In this document: piece after piece, positions 7,935 through 15,692 of the stretch
How positions within the stretch are numbered: the stretch's first letter is position 1
How the letters are laid out: the number at the start of each line of letters is the position of its first letter
NCBI RefSeq assembly: GCF_003254625.1
Contig: NZ_QJRJ01000077.1
Coordinates: 186,001 to 250,000 of the forward strand
Direction of reading: 5' to 3'
Source of the DNA: Flavobacterium ginsenosidimutans
GTDB lineage: Bacteria; Bacteroidota; Bacteroidia; Flavobacteriales; Flavobacteriaceae
Length of the DNA stretch: 64,000 nucleotides
Notes under the pieces: model-generated
The model's input: the letters and a program-made list of their open reading frames with translations, nothing else
Databases searched by the model: none
Told to the model about the DNA's origin: nothing
Program-made: the position numbers and the translations under genes

Positions 7935-9287
7935 TTATAAATGTTCATTCAACCCAAGTCGTTCAAATTTCTGTTTATACTTTTGAACATAATTATTCCA
8001 TGTTTCTTTAAAAGCTTCATTATCATAAACTAAAGCAGCATAACCTACTGTTTCTTGGCTAAAATGATTTCCAAAAATATTGTCCAAATATTCAATTCCT
8101 GAATCGATTACTTTTTTTAGAATTTGTAATTTATCAATTCCACTTCCTTTGCAGGCTTTATCCAGCCATAATCCTTTTCCAATTTTCACATATTCTACAA
8201 GAAGGTTTTCTGTTATAAATTGAGAAGGAACATCGTTTATATCAGGTTCATGTTTTCCATTTTTAAAAACTAATAATATTAGTTCTTCTGAATAATATGC
8301 TGACGGAATTAATCTCAGCATTGTACCGCTTTCAGCCGCTTTGAAACAAAGGTCTTTTGTGATAAACTCATCAGGAATTACCTGAATTGCAAAACCATCT
8401 TTTTTCACCAGTTTTTCGCAAAGTTCTGGCGTAATAAATTCTTCGTTTACATAGGGCAAAGCATGAAATGTATTTTCTAATGCCATTTCGCACAATTCTT
8501 TGGTTTTATACTGAGACGGAACCAATTTCAAATCTCTATAATTCGCTTTTACTCTTAATTCCCAATAAGCATAGGTTTTTGGAGCTGGATTGCTTTGCTT
8601 TAAAACAAATTCGCCTCTTGCCAAATCCCGTTCCAATTCTTCAAAAGTTTCAATTAACGGATTATCTAACAACTTCCTGAGTTCGTTCGAAATAATTTCA
8701 TCGCCCGTTTCATCGTCATATTCGCATTCATTTTTAGGATCAATTTCATCTCTATCGTTATAATAAAACAGCTCATTTTTCCTTTCTGCAAATGTTGTAT
8801 TGTGATCTGTTACAATAAAAACAGGAGCTTCAATTAAACCTGTGCAATTAAAATTACCATGATTATAATACGTCATTACAACTTCTTTTGCTGTAACATT
8901 CCCGTTTATTTCCACATACGAACCGCCTAAAAGTAAACTTTTGCAGAAAACATTTCCGTTTATAAAAACATACGGACCATAATCTCCTTCAGCATTAATA
9001 ATAGAACCGCTAATGAAAGCATTTCCGTCAATTAAAATTCCTTCAATTCTAAATTCATCAATGCTTTTAAAGGGAAGATTAAAAATATTGAGATACCATT
9101 TCTTTATTTTATCCTCATAAATATCCAAATGAAAATTAGAATCAAAAAGCACATCTTTATCTGCTACAAGAAAAAAATCTTCATCGTCCCATTCATCGAA
9201 ATAATCAAATCCTTCTCGATCAAGTAAAAAGGGATATTTAGATTTTACTTCTTTTATAGTAACTAATTTAAAAGCTGAATTGTGCAT
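7935..9287 (-). CDS. Beta-helix-like (bactofilin-like) segment joined to DUF4116-like repeats
   Basis: This 450-residue cytoplasmic-looking protein has no signal peptide or membrane segment. Residues 80-165 form short regular strands with repeated (I/V)xGN motifs (LIDGNAFISG, FINGNVFCKS, EINGNVTAKE), like a bactofilin or polymer-forming beta-helix. Residues 180-235 are acidic. Residues 250-370 hold five repeats of about 25-30 residues with the form VPxxFxTxELC (LVPSQYKTKELC, YVNEEFITPELC, VIPDEFITKDLC, LIPSAYYSEEL, DVPSQFITENL), resembling DUF4116. It heads a tight run of four minus-strand genes. Function unknown; an assembly or interaction role is inference only. Confidence 0.8.
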   Translation of the reverse strand: MHNSAFKLVTIKEVKSKYPFLLDREGFDYFDEWDDEDFFLVADKDVLFDSNFHLDIYEDKIKKWYLNIFNLPFKSIDEFRIEGILIDGNAFISGSIINAEGDYGPYVFINGNVFCKSLLLGGSYVEINGNVTAKEVVMTYYNHGNFNCTGLIEAPVFIVTDHNTTFAERKNELFYYNDRDEIDPKNECEYDDETGDEIISNELRKLLDNPLIETFEELERDLARGEFVLKQSNPAPKTYAYWELRVKANYRDLKLVPSQYKTKELCEMALENTFHALPYVNEEFITPELCEKLVKKDGFAIQVIPDEFITKDLCFKAAESGTMLRLIPSAYYSEELILLVFKNGKHEPDINDVPSQFITENLLVEYVKIGKGLWLDKACKGSGIDKLQILKKVIDSGIEYLDNIFGNHFSQETVGYAALVYDNEAFKETWNNYVQKYKQKFERLGLNEHL

Positions 9288-9473
9288 TTTTTATTCTTAT
9301 TAAACCAAATTTGTCTGGCATTTATTTTATATCAAGATTACACAATTCTAAATTCAAAACCAATTCGATAGTCAGAAAAATTGTATTTTTACCCACGAAA
9401 AGATTTACAATTTGTATCTCACAAATAAAATCTTGTTTCCTACATAGACCAAAAAAGGTAAAAGAATTTTAAA

Positions 9474-9481
9474 TATCTTTG
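9474..9481 (+). promoter_or_regulatory. Possible -7 element abutting the HTH gene start
   Basis: TATCTTTG matches TAnnTTTG exactly but ends only 4 bp before the start codon, and no TTG is seen at the -33 distance. If used, it would give a nearly leaderless mRNA. Confidence 0.35.
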
Positions 9482-9485
9482 AATC

Positions 9486-9887
9486 ATGAGCACAGTAAAA
9501 CCAAAACATATAGGCAGAAACATAAGCCGAATTAGAGAACTGAGAGATATGAAGCAGGAAGCGCTTGCTATTGCAATTGGCACAAACCAGCAATCTATCT
9601 CGATTATTGAAGGAAGTGAAAGTGTTGATGAAGAAAAACTAAAGAAAATTGCTCAAGCCTTAGGAGTTCCTGTTGAAGTAATTAGAAACTTTTCTGAAGA
9701 AGCTGTTTTTAACATTATGGGGAATACATATGATAATGGTTCTTCTTCTGTAAATCATGGTTGCACATTTAATCCCTTAGATAAACTTATTGAATCGTAT
9801 GAAGAGAATAAAAAACTTTACCAACAGTTAATTCAAGCTGAAAAAGAGAAAGTGGCTCTTTTGGAAAAGTTACTTGATAAGAAATAG
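9486..9887 (+). CDS. XRE-family helix-turn-helix regulator with coiled-coil tail
   Basis: This 133-residue DNA-binding protein has an HTH_3 domain at residues 8-65 (RNISRIRELRDMKQEALAIA, then TNQQSISIIEGS as recognition helix). Residues 100-133 are a charged heptad-like helix (YEENKKLYQQLIQAEKEKVA) that probably dimerises. Proteins of this layout are common in Flavobacteria and usually orphan regulators. It stands alone with a strong terminator just after it. There is no toxin or phage gene beside it, so neither a toxin-antitoxin nor a prophage repressor role is supported. Confidence 0.88.
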   Translation: MSTVKPKHIGRNISRIRELRDMKQEALAIAIGTNQQSISIIEGSESVDEEKLKKIAQALGVPVEVIRNFSEEAVFNIMGNTYDNGSSSVNHGCTFNPLDKLIESYEENKKLYQQLIQAEKEKVALLEKLLDKK

Positions 9888-9905
9888 AAAATTATTTTTA
9901 TAAAA

Positions 9906-9948
9906 GAAAAAACCGAAGTTTTGAAATTTCAAAGCTTCGGTTTTTTTT
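9906..9948 (+). terminator. Intrinsic terminator after the HTH gene
   Basis: A long stem (AACCGAAG..TTTGAAA / TTTCAAAG.CTTCGGTT) is followed by eight T residues, about 20 bp after the stop codon. Confidence 0.9.
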
Positions 9949-9962
9949 ATGCTCATGTTTTT

Positions 9963-10091
9963 TTGTCATTCTGAGGAACGAAGACACGAGCGATAGCAAA
10001 CTGGCGAAGTAATCACACTAGAAATTCTACAATCAAAATCGCCAATCTTTATCGAGTTCCGAGTGTGATTCTTCGTTCCTCAGAATGACAA
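9963..10091. repeat. Second copy of the palindromic TGTCATT element
   Basis: The outer arms TTGTCATTCTGAGGAACGAAG and its complement (ending 10091) pair, as do the inner AATCACACT and AGTGTGATT. The centre has GAAATTCTACAA, matching the centre of the 5665-5768 copy. Compared with that copy the middle of the arm differs on both sides in a compensating way. Confidence 0.8.
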
Positions 10092-10105
10092 ACTTTGTGT
10101 TTATC

Positions 10106-10342
10106 AATCTTTGTAGAGTTACTTGCGGAGATTTCTCCTTCGTCGAAATGACAAGATTGTGGTTAATTACAAATTTGAAAAGAAAAAATCTACAGAATCT
10201 GCTAAATCCGCGTGAAACAAAACCGCTAATTTTTGTGGAATTTCGAGTGTGATCTCTCTTCGTCGAGATGACAAAACTGTGTGTATACAAATCTTTGTAG
10301 AGTTACTTATGGAGATTTCTCGTTCCTCGAAATGACAAGATT
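10106..10342. repeat. Three half copies of the palindromic TGTCATT element
   Basis: Half copies run at 10106-10158 (AATCTTTGTAGAGTTACTTG onward, ending GAAATGACAAGATT), 10231-10275 (TTTCGAGTGTGATCTCTC onward, ending GAGATGACAAAA) and 10290-10342 (AATCTTTGTAGAGTTACTTA onward). Each carries a different stem core, such as CTCCTTCGTCGAAA or CTCGTTCCTCGAAA. Open frames here on both strands are made of repeat sequence and are not genes. Confidence 0.75.
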
Positions 10343-10344
10343 GG

Positions 10345-10580
10345 GTAAATACTTTGCGCTTAGCTACTTTGTAAGATTATTTCGTTACTGTTTAAAGAAA
10401 TACTTTGTGCAGATCCTTCGACTTCGCTCAGGAAGACAAAACAGAACTTATACTTTGTGTTCTTTGCAACAAAAAAACTTTGTGACTTCGCATCTTTGCG
10501 AGCAAAAATCTCTTGCGCACTTTGCGTCAACCTTAGCGTTCTTTGCGTTAAAAAAACTTCACACCTTAGCGCCTTCCTGG
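10345..10580. repeat. Mixed intergenic repeat words before the aminopeptidase gene
   Basis: CCTTCGACTTCGCTCAGGA at 10415-10433 is a short palindrome-like word I associate with Bacteroidota intergenic DNA. From about 10450 come many ACTTTGCG / TTTGCGTT / CTTTGCGAG words (for example 10541-10550 TTCTTTGCGT). I see no gene in this region. Confidence 0.6.
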
Positions 10581-10645
10581 CAAACCCCAAAAACAAATAA
10601 GAAAACTTTAATAAATCTGCTATACGCCACTAATTCAAAAATTAG

Positions 10646-10653
10646 TAATTTTG
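10646..10653 (+). promoter_or_regulatory. Probable -7 element of the aminopeptidase P gene
   Basis: TAATTTTG matches TAnnTTTG and lies 28 bp before the start codon. No clear -33 TTG is seen at the right distance. Confidence 0.45.
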
Positions 10654-10681
10654 AAATTCGAAGTTCAAAAACGAAATAATT

Positions 10682-11974
10682 ATGAAATATCATCAAATAA
10701 ACAGTGGTCTTTTTGTAAAAAACCGCAAAAAGTTCATGGCAGAAATGAAACCAAATTCTGTTGCCGTGTTCAATTCAAATGACATTTACCCAGTTAGTGC
10801 CGATAGTACTTTACCTTTTGCTCAACATAGAGATATTTTTTATCTAAGTGGTGTTGACCAAGAAGAAAGCGTTTTGCTTTTATTTCCAGATGCGCCTTAT
10901 GAAAGTCAGAGAGAAATTCTTTTCTTGAGAGAAACAAATGATCATATCGCAGTTTGGGAAGGTGAAAAATTGACTAAAGAACGTGCTTTTCAGGTTTCAG
11001 GAATTAGAACAGTTTATTGGTTACAGGATTTTCATAAAGTTTTGAACGAAATGATGACGTATGCCGATACGATGTACATCAATACAAACGAACATTACCG
11101 CGCTTCTGTTGAAACAGAAACCCGCGAAGCTCGTTTTGTGAAATGGTGGAAAGAGCGTTATCCAGCACATAATGTTGCAAAAAGCAACCCAATTTTACAA
11201 AGACTTCGTTCTGTAAAAGAAAGCGAAGAAATCGATTTGATTCAGCATGCTTGTGATATTACAGAAAAAGGTTTCCGCAGATTATTAGGATTCGTAAAAC
11301 CAAATGTTACAGAATATGAAATCGAAGCTGAGTTAGCGCACGAATTTATCCGTAACCGTTCTAAAGGTTTTGCTTATACGCCAATTATTGCTTCTGGAAA
11401 CAATGCAAATGTTTTACATTACATCGAAAACAATCAGCAATGTAAAGACGGAGATTTGATTTTGTTAGATGTTGCAGCTGAATATGCAAATTATTCAAGC
11501 GACATGACGAGAACAATTCCAGTTTCTGGACGTTTTACAGATCGTCAGAAAGCGGTTTATAATGCTGTTTTAAGAGTGAAAAACGAAGCGGCAAAAATGC
11601 TTACGCCTGGAACGCTTTGGAAACAATATCATATTGAAGTGGGTAAAATCATGACTTCTGAATTACTTGGTTTAGGTTTAATAGACAAAGCCGATGTTCA
11701 GAACGAAAATCCAGAATGGCCTGCTTACAAAAAATATTTCATGCATGGAACTTCTCACCACTTAGGACTTGACACGCACGATTACGGATTGCTTCACGAA
11801 CCAATGAAAGCGAATATGGTTTTCACGGTTGAGCCAGGAATTTACATTCCAGCAGAAAAATTCGGAATCCGTTTAGAAGACAACGTTGTGATTCAAGAAA
11901 AAGGAGAACCTTTCAACTTAATGCGCAACATTCCTGTTGAAGTCGATGAGATTGAGACTTTGATGAATGAATAG
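10682..11974 (+). CDS. pepP: Xaa-Pro aminopeptidase (aminopeptidase P, M24B)
   Basis: This 430-residue cytoplasmic metallopeptidase removes an N-terminal residue that precedes proline. The N-terminal creatinase-like domain (residues 1-170) holds the APP motif FAQHRDIFYLSGVDQ. The C-terminal pita-bread domain shows all five dimetal ligands: Asp263 and Asp274 (LLDVAAEYANYSSDMTRT), His359 (HGTSHHLGLDTHD), Glu384 (FTVEPGIYIP) and Glu399 (GIRLEDNVV). The length equals the E. coli PepP class. It is monocistronic, with a strong terminator 7 bp after the stop. Confidence 0.96.
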   Translation: MKYHQINSGLFVKNRKKFMAEMKPNSVAVFNSNDIYPVSADSTLPFAQHRDIFYLSGVDQEESVLLLFPDAPYESQREILFLRETNDHIAVWEGEKLTKERAFQVSGIRTVYWLQDFHKVLNEMMTYADTMYINTNEHYRASVETETREARFVKWWKERYPAHNVAKSNPILQRLRSVKESEEIDLIQHACDITEKGFRRLLGFVKPNVTEYEIEAELAHEFIRNRSKGFAYTPIIASGNNANVLHYIENNQQCKDGDLILLDVAAEYANYSSDMTRTIPVSGRFTDRQKAVYNAVLRVKNEAAKMLTPGTLWKQYHIEVGKIMTSELLGLGLIDKADVQNENPEWPAYKKYFMHGTSHHLGLDTHDYGLLHEPMKANMVFTVEPGIYIPAEKFGIRLEDNVVIQEKGEPFNLMRNIPVEVDEIETLMNE

Positions 11975-11980
11975 ATAAAC

Positions 11981-12014
11981 AAGAGGCTGTCCAATATTTT
12001 TCGGACAGCCTCTT
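11981..12014 (+). terminator. Intrinsic terminator of the aminopeptidase gene
   Basis: The 12-bp arms AAGAGGCTGTCC and GGACAGCCTCTT are perfect, with a 10-base loop, followed by CTCTTTT. Confidence 0.88.
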
Positions 12015-12030
12015 CTCTTTTAATTTTATT

Positions 12031-12147
12031 AAGCCCCAGCGGGGCAAAATATTTATAGACATTCAATCATATTGATATAAAAAAGCTCCAGCGGATCAAA
12101 ATATAATAACATGGAAAAAAATCATATGTCGCTCCGCTGGAGCTTTT
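12031..12147. repeat. CCAGCGG repeat cluster
   Basis: AAGCCCCAGCGGGGC at 12031-12045, AAGCTCCAGCGGATC near 12082-12096 and the inverted CCGCTGGAGCTTTT at 12134-12147 share the CCAGCGG core. The last two pair to form a hairpin with 14-bp arms. The rest of the 11975-12316 gap is AT-rich with no ORF. Confidence 0.75.
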
Positions 12148-12260
12148 ATGTCGGCAATACATAAAATTTCTATAGATATTTCGCTTCTCCGAAGCTGATC
12201 TTCCGAAACAAAAGAAACTGAAATTCTATGAACTTTGGAAAGTGATATCTTAAACCAATA

Positions 12261-12295
12261 AAAAAGCCCTTAATATAAAATATTAAGGGCTTTTT
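12261..12295 (-). terminator. Intrinsic terminator of the ferritin gene
   Basis: AAAAAGCCCTTAATA and TATTAAGGGCTTTTT form a long stem with a four- to five-base loop, 22 bp after the ferritin stop, with T residues in the minus-strand direction. Confidence 0.85.
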
Positions 12296-12316
12296 AAATT
12301 ATAATAAATCGGTTAA

Positions 12317-12835
12317 TTATCCGATTTTTGAGATTTGTACATCCAATTGGAATTTACCGTCAGCTTCATTTCCGTTGATTAGATCAAAAAGTTCTAAAGC
12401 TCTTCTCGCGTTTTTCTCTTCTTCTCTTTGCTCAGCTACATACCACATCATAAAATCTTCTGTAGCGTAGTCATTTTCAGCTCTACATTTTGCAATTACT
12501 TTATTAATTGCTTGAGTAACTGCAATTTCATTTTGCAAAGCAATTTCAAATACTTCTTTAAAAGAAGCAAATTCTTGCTGCACTTCTGGAACAGATGGCG
12601 TAATTGCAATCCCTCCCATATCTGTAATGAATTTGAAAATTTTCAGAAAATGCTCTCTTTCTTCTTCAGCTTGCTTATACAAATACGATGCTGTATTAGC
12701 ATAACCATTTCTATCCAACCATGCAGCCATAGCTAAATATTTGTTAGAAGCGTCACTTTCTAATTTTGCTTGTAAATTCAATATATTTTCTACACCTTCA
12801 ACTAATGAAGTACGTGTTCTTAGTAAATCTTTCAT
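12317..12835 (-). CDS. ftnA: Ferritin (iron storage)
   Basis: This 172-residue non-heme ferritin should form a 24-mer that oxidises Fe(II) and stores it. The four-helix bundle is clear. Ferroxidase ligands are seen in helix A (LQAKLESDASNKYLAMAAWL, the Glu), helix B (QAEEEREHFLKIF, Glu and His) and helix C (ALQNEIAVTQAINK). Length matches bacterial FtnA. No heme-binding Met of bacterioferritin stands out at the subunit interface. It is monocistronic, ended by its own hairpin. Confidence 0.94.
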   Translation of the reverse strand: MKDLLRTRTSLVEGVENILNLQAKLESDASNKYLAMAAWLDRNGYANTASYLYKQAEEEREHFLKIFKFITDMGGIAITPSVPEVQQEFASFKEVFEIALQNEIAVTQAINKVIAKCRAENDYATEDFMMWYVAEQREEEKNARRALELFDLINGNEADGKFQLDVQISKIG

Positions 12836-12924
12836 GGCCTTTAATTTTTATACGTGTAAAATTACAAAAATTAAAGAAGCCGATCGTAACCCCTTGAAAA
12901 TTTGGATTTAATCTAAGTAAGAAT

Positions 12925-13281
12925 CTAAATAAGCTCTACGTTTACCATATTGCAAAGCATAGAATGCAAGTTGAGGGTAAATTTTGTTCCGTTTAATAAA
13001 TCTCTTAACTGAACGATTTCGCAGATCGTAAGATTTCTGGAAAAATTTCTTTTGGTAGTTTCAATCAGCTGTGCATCTGATTGGTCAGATAAGTCATAAA
13101 GCATATCAAGAATATCAACGCTATTAACCTTTCTTTGAAAAATCAAAAAATCATGAATTTTATAACTTGACACAGTATCAATAAAATTGATAATTATACT
13201 ATTGGTCAAATCACATTGGTAACTATATCCTTTTTCGGTTTCAAATAATACTTTGGTGGTCAAATCGCTAACTAATGCCAT
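12925..13281 (-). CDS. Conserved small protein of unknown function (DUF6686-like?)
   Basis: I chose the ATG at 13281 (MALVSDLTTKVLFETEKGYS), giving 118 residues; a start 45 bp upstream would add a hydrophobic leader (FQIIYFCTVIIFIR) that overlaps the likely promoter. The layout suggests a small alpha/beta protein: an N-terminal YQCDLTNSIIINFIDTV sheet, the helix DFLIFQRKVNSVDI and a C-terminal NLTICEIVQLRDLLNGTKF segment. This resembles a family of flavobacterial proteins I recall as DUF6686-like, but I am not certain. It has no clear operon partner. Confidence 0.65.
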   Translation of the reverse strand: MALVSDLTTKVLFETEKGYSYQCDLTNSIIINFIDTVSSYKIHDFLIFQRKVNSVDILDMLYDLSDQSDAQLIETTKRNFSRNLTICEIVQLRDLLNGTKFTLNLHSMLCNMVNVELI

Positions 13282-13458
13282 TCTGATAAAAATTATTACG
13301 GTGCAAAAATATATAATTTGAAACAATTAAACACATAATTAAGACTAATTTAAAATAACAAAATGATATAATGTTCTTAAAAACAGCTCAAGTCTATCAA
13401 AACTGTAACATTCTACAACATTATTAGTCTAATTTTAAAAACAAATAACTAAGAAATC

Positions 13459-14262
13459 ATGCAAGCACACGAAATAGATTATCAGATTTTTGGAGAAGAA
13501 ATGCAGTATGTGGAAATAGAATTGGATCCACAGGAAATTGTAATTGCCGAAGCTGGCAGCTTTATGATGATGGAAAACAATATCCAGATGGAAACTATAT
13601 TTGGAGACGGTTCGCAACAACAAGGTTCAGGTTTGTTTGGCAAACTTTTAAATGCAGGTAAAAGAGTTCTTACTGGCGAAAGCTTGTTTATGACTGCATT
13701 TTTAAACCAAGGCAATACTAAAAGCAAAGTTTCATTTGCATCACCTTATCCTGGAAAAATTCTTCCAATTGATTTAACTCAATTTCAAGGTAAATTTATC
13801 TGTCAAAAAAGTTCTTTTTTATGCGCTGCCAAAGGTGTTTCTGTTGGAATTGAATTTTCTCAGAAACTAGGTCGCGGTTTATTTGGCGGTGAAGGTTTTA
13901 TCATGCAGAAAATTGAAGGAGATGGAATGGCATTTGTACATTCTGGAGGAACAATGGCTAAAAAAGAGTTAGCTCCTGGCGAAGTCCTAAAAGTAGATAC
14001 TGGATGCATTATTGGTTTTACCAAAGATGTCGATTATGATATTGAATTTATTGGCGGTATTAAGAATTCCATTTTTGGTGGCGAAGGTTTATTTTATGCC
14101 ACTTTAAAAGGTCCGGGAACAGTTTTTATACAATCGTTACCTTTTTCTAGATTAGCAGATCGCATTATTGCATCGGCACCAAGGTCTGGCGGAAACAGTC
14201 GTGACGAAGGAAGTCTGCTTGGCGGATTAGGAAATCTTTTAGATGGCGATAATCGATTTTAA
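13459..14262 (+). CDS. AIM24 / TIGR00266 family protein
   Basis: This 267-residue protein belongs to the AIM24 (formerly DUF124) beta-sandwich family. Typical motifs are IVIAEAGSFMMMENNIQMET near the N-terminus, then SLFMTAFLNQG, and the glycine-rich repeats GRGLFGGEGFIMQKIEGDG and FGGEGLFYATLKGPGTVF. The C-terminus (SGGNSRDEGSLLGGLGNLLD) is low-complexity and glycine-rich. The family is named for a yeast mitochondrial protein needed for inner-membrane architecture; its bacterial role is unknown. No signal peptide is present. It is monocistronic with a hairpin after it. Confidence 0.9.
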   Translation: MQAHEIDYQIFGEEMQYVEIELDPQEIVIAEAGSFMMMENNIQMETIFGDGSQQQGSGLFGKLLNAGKRVLTGESLFMTAFLNQGNTKSKVSFASPYPGKILPIDLTQFQGKFICQKSSFLCAAKGVSVGIEFSQKLGRGLFGGEGFIMQKIEGDGMAFVHSGGTMAKKELAPGEVLKVDTGCIIGFTKDVDYDIEFIGGIKNSIFGGEGLFYATLKGPGTVFIQSLPFSRLADRIIASAPRSGGNSRDEGSLLGGLGNLLDGDNRF

Positions 14263-14269
14263 TTTATAG

Positions 14270-14300
14270 AAATGGCTTTCAGAAATGGAAGCCATTTTTT
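14270..14300 (+). terminator. Intrinsic terminator after the AIM24-family gene
   Basis: AAATGGCTT and AAGCCATTT pair around a ten-base loop and are followed by T residues, 8 bp after the stop codon. Confidence 0.8.
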
Positions 14301-14399
14301 ATTATTTCACAAAGCAAACAATGTTATAAATAATTTTATGACTGTTTTAAAGATTTCCCAATTAAATCAAGACATCGCGATATTTTACTTCAGCTTTCT

Positions 14400-14407
14400 T
14401 AACTTTG
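14400..14407 (+). promoter_or_regulatory. Probable -7 element of the alpha/beta hydrolase gene
   Basis: TAACTTTG, followed by C, matches TAnnTTTG. It lies 25 bp before the TTG start codon, which supports that start. The -33 region lacks an obvious TTG. Confidence 0.5.
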
Positions 14408-14432
14408 CATTTCAAAACAAAAATCTTTCATT

Positions 14433-15209
14433 TTGAAAACGCTTTTATATAAAAATACCAAAATATCATACTCCGATTCGGGAACTGGAAACGCAATTGT
14501 TTTGCTTCACGGCTTTTTGGAAAACAAAAAAATGTGGAAAGAATATGTTGATTTTTTTGCAGAAAAATATCGTGTCATAACAATCGATTTATTAGGTCAC
14601 GGCGAAACAGATTGTTTGGGTTATGTTCATAAAATGGAAGATAATGCCGATGTAGTGAACGAGGTTTTGGAACATTTAAAAATTGGAAAAGCCATAATTC
14701 TTGGACATTCAATGGGCGGTTATGTTGGTTTGGCTTTCGCTGAATTATACCCAGAAAAAATTCAAAAGTTAGTTTTACTGAATTCAACTTCTAAAGAAGA
14801 CAGCGAAGAGAAAAAATTAAATAGAACTCGTGCAATTAAAGCGGTAAAACAAAACTATGTAAGCTTTGTAAGTTTAGCAATTGCAAATTTGTTTAGCGAA
14901 AACAACAGAACTCGATTGGCAGAAGAAATCGAAAAAGTAAAAGCCGAAGCTTTAAAAACACCTTTACAAGGAATCGTCGCTTCTTTGGAAGGAATGAAAA
15001 TCAGAAAAGACAGAGAAGAATTGGTGCGCAAGAATTTATTTCCAATTCTTTTGATTCTAGGAAAAAAAGATCCTGTTTTAAACTACGAAGAAAGTCTTTC
15101 GCAAATCGAAGACACAACCGCAGAACTGGTTTCTTTTGAGGACGGCCATATGAGCCAAATCGAAAACAAAGAAGCTTTAAAAACAATTTTACTAGACTTC
15201 TTCGAATAA
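14433..15209 (+). CDS. Alpha/beta hydrolase
   Basis: This 258-residue single-domain serine hydrolase has the oxyanion motif LLHGFLENKKMW at about residues 24-35, the nucleophile elbow GHSMGG near residue 92-97, an acid in GKKDPVLNYEES and the catalytic His in EDGHMSQIENKEAL. The fold matches carboxylesterases and BioH-like proteins; the substrate is unknown. It starts with TTG (MKTLLYKNTKISYSDSG) because no ATG lies near the conserved start and a -7 box is correctly placed upstream. A hairpin follows the stop codon. Confidence 0.9.
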   Translation: MKTLLYKNTKISYSDSGTGNAIVLLHGFLENKKMWKEYVDFFAEKYRVITIDLLGHGETDCLGYVHKMEDNADVVNEVLEHLKIGKAIILGHSMGGYVGLAFAELYPEKIQKLVLLNSTSKEDSEEKKLNRTRAIKAVKQNYVSFVSLAIANLFSENNRTRLAEEIEKVKAEALKTPLQGIVASLEGMKIRKDREELVRKNLFPILLILGKKDPVLNYEESLSQIEDTTAELVSFEDGHMSQIENKEALKTILLDFFE

Positions 15210-15230
15210 AATCCAAATACTATAAGATCA

Positions 15231-15269
15231 AAAAAGGCCATTTCTAACCGAGGTTGAAATAGCCTTTTT
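15231..15269. terminator. Bidirectional terminator between convergent genes
   Basis: AAAAAGGCcATTTC and GAAATaGCCTTTTT pair with one mismatch around an 11-base loop. A-rich and T-rich flanks on both sides suit termination of the hydrolase gene and of the converging Roadblock pair. Confidence 0.75.
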
Positions 15270-15293
15270 CTCATTCTTGGGGGCAAAATATCA

Positions 15294-15668
15294 TTATAAC
15301 TTTGAAGTAATATCTTTTTTGTATTTAGATAAAGTCGCTCTTGTTAAACCAAGATTTGCCTTTGTAGAGTCTACAGCTAAGTAGATAAAGTATCTTCCAT
15401 CTTCAGAAACATCAATAATATGAATCTGATCTGTAAGAGTAATTAAAATATCATTAATTTTTTGATTTAATCCTAAAGCTCTAAGTGCGTTTAATTTAGC
15501 TTTTACAACTTCTAAATTATAAGCCGAAGCCAATTCTGGATCAAAATCAGATTTTACTGTTAGAGAGCAGTAAGACATTCCTGTTTCAACTTCTGTAACC
15601 GAAACAGCGATAAATCCGTTAACATTCTCTTTTAAATCGTTTTGAAAATTTTGTAAAAAATCTGACAT
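15294..15668 (-). CDS. Roadblock/LC7-like protein, paralogue A2
   Basis: This 124-residue protein has a predicted Roadblock/LC7 fold: a long first helix (MSDFLQNFQNDLKENVNG), the strand GFIAVSVTEVETGMSY, a helix ELASAYNLEVVKAKLNAL, then strands DILITLTDQIHIIDV and YFIYLAVDS, and a last helix TKANLGLTRATLSKYKK. The family includes MglB, a partner of small GTPases, but no GTPase lies nearby. A close paralogue is at 27125-27505: from the NVNGFIAV motif the two align without gaps and about two thirds of positions are identical by hand count. It lies 24 bp after a second Roadblock-like gene. Confidence 0.75.
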   Translation of the reverse strand: MSDFLQNFQNDLKENVNGFIAVSVTEVETGMSYCSLTVKSDFDPELASAYNLEVVKAKLNALRALGLNQKINDILITLTDQIHIIDVSEDGRYFIYLAVDSTKANLGLTRATLSKYKKDITSKL

Positions 15669-15692
15669 GTGTATTAAATTTTTGGTTTTAAA

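Noticed and set aside
10033..10290. Minus-strand open frame of 85 codons
   Set aside because: It runs through several copies of the TGTCATT palindrome and its translation repeats (FVISTK.., LVISTKE..).
10281..10679. Plus-strand open frame of 132 codons upstream of pepP
   Set aside because: It is composed of repeat words (half palindromes, TTTGCG words) and overlaps the pepP promoter; composition is unlike a gene.
12428..12736. Plus-strand open frame of 102 codons within the ferritin gene
   Set aside because: It is the antisense of ferritin, whose codons and catalytic residues are clear on the minus strand.
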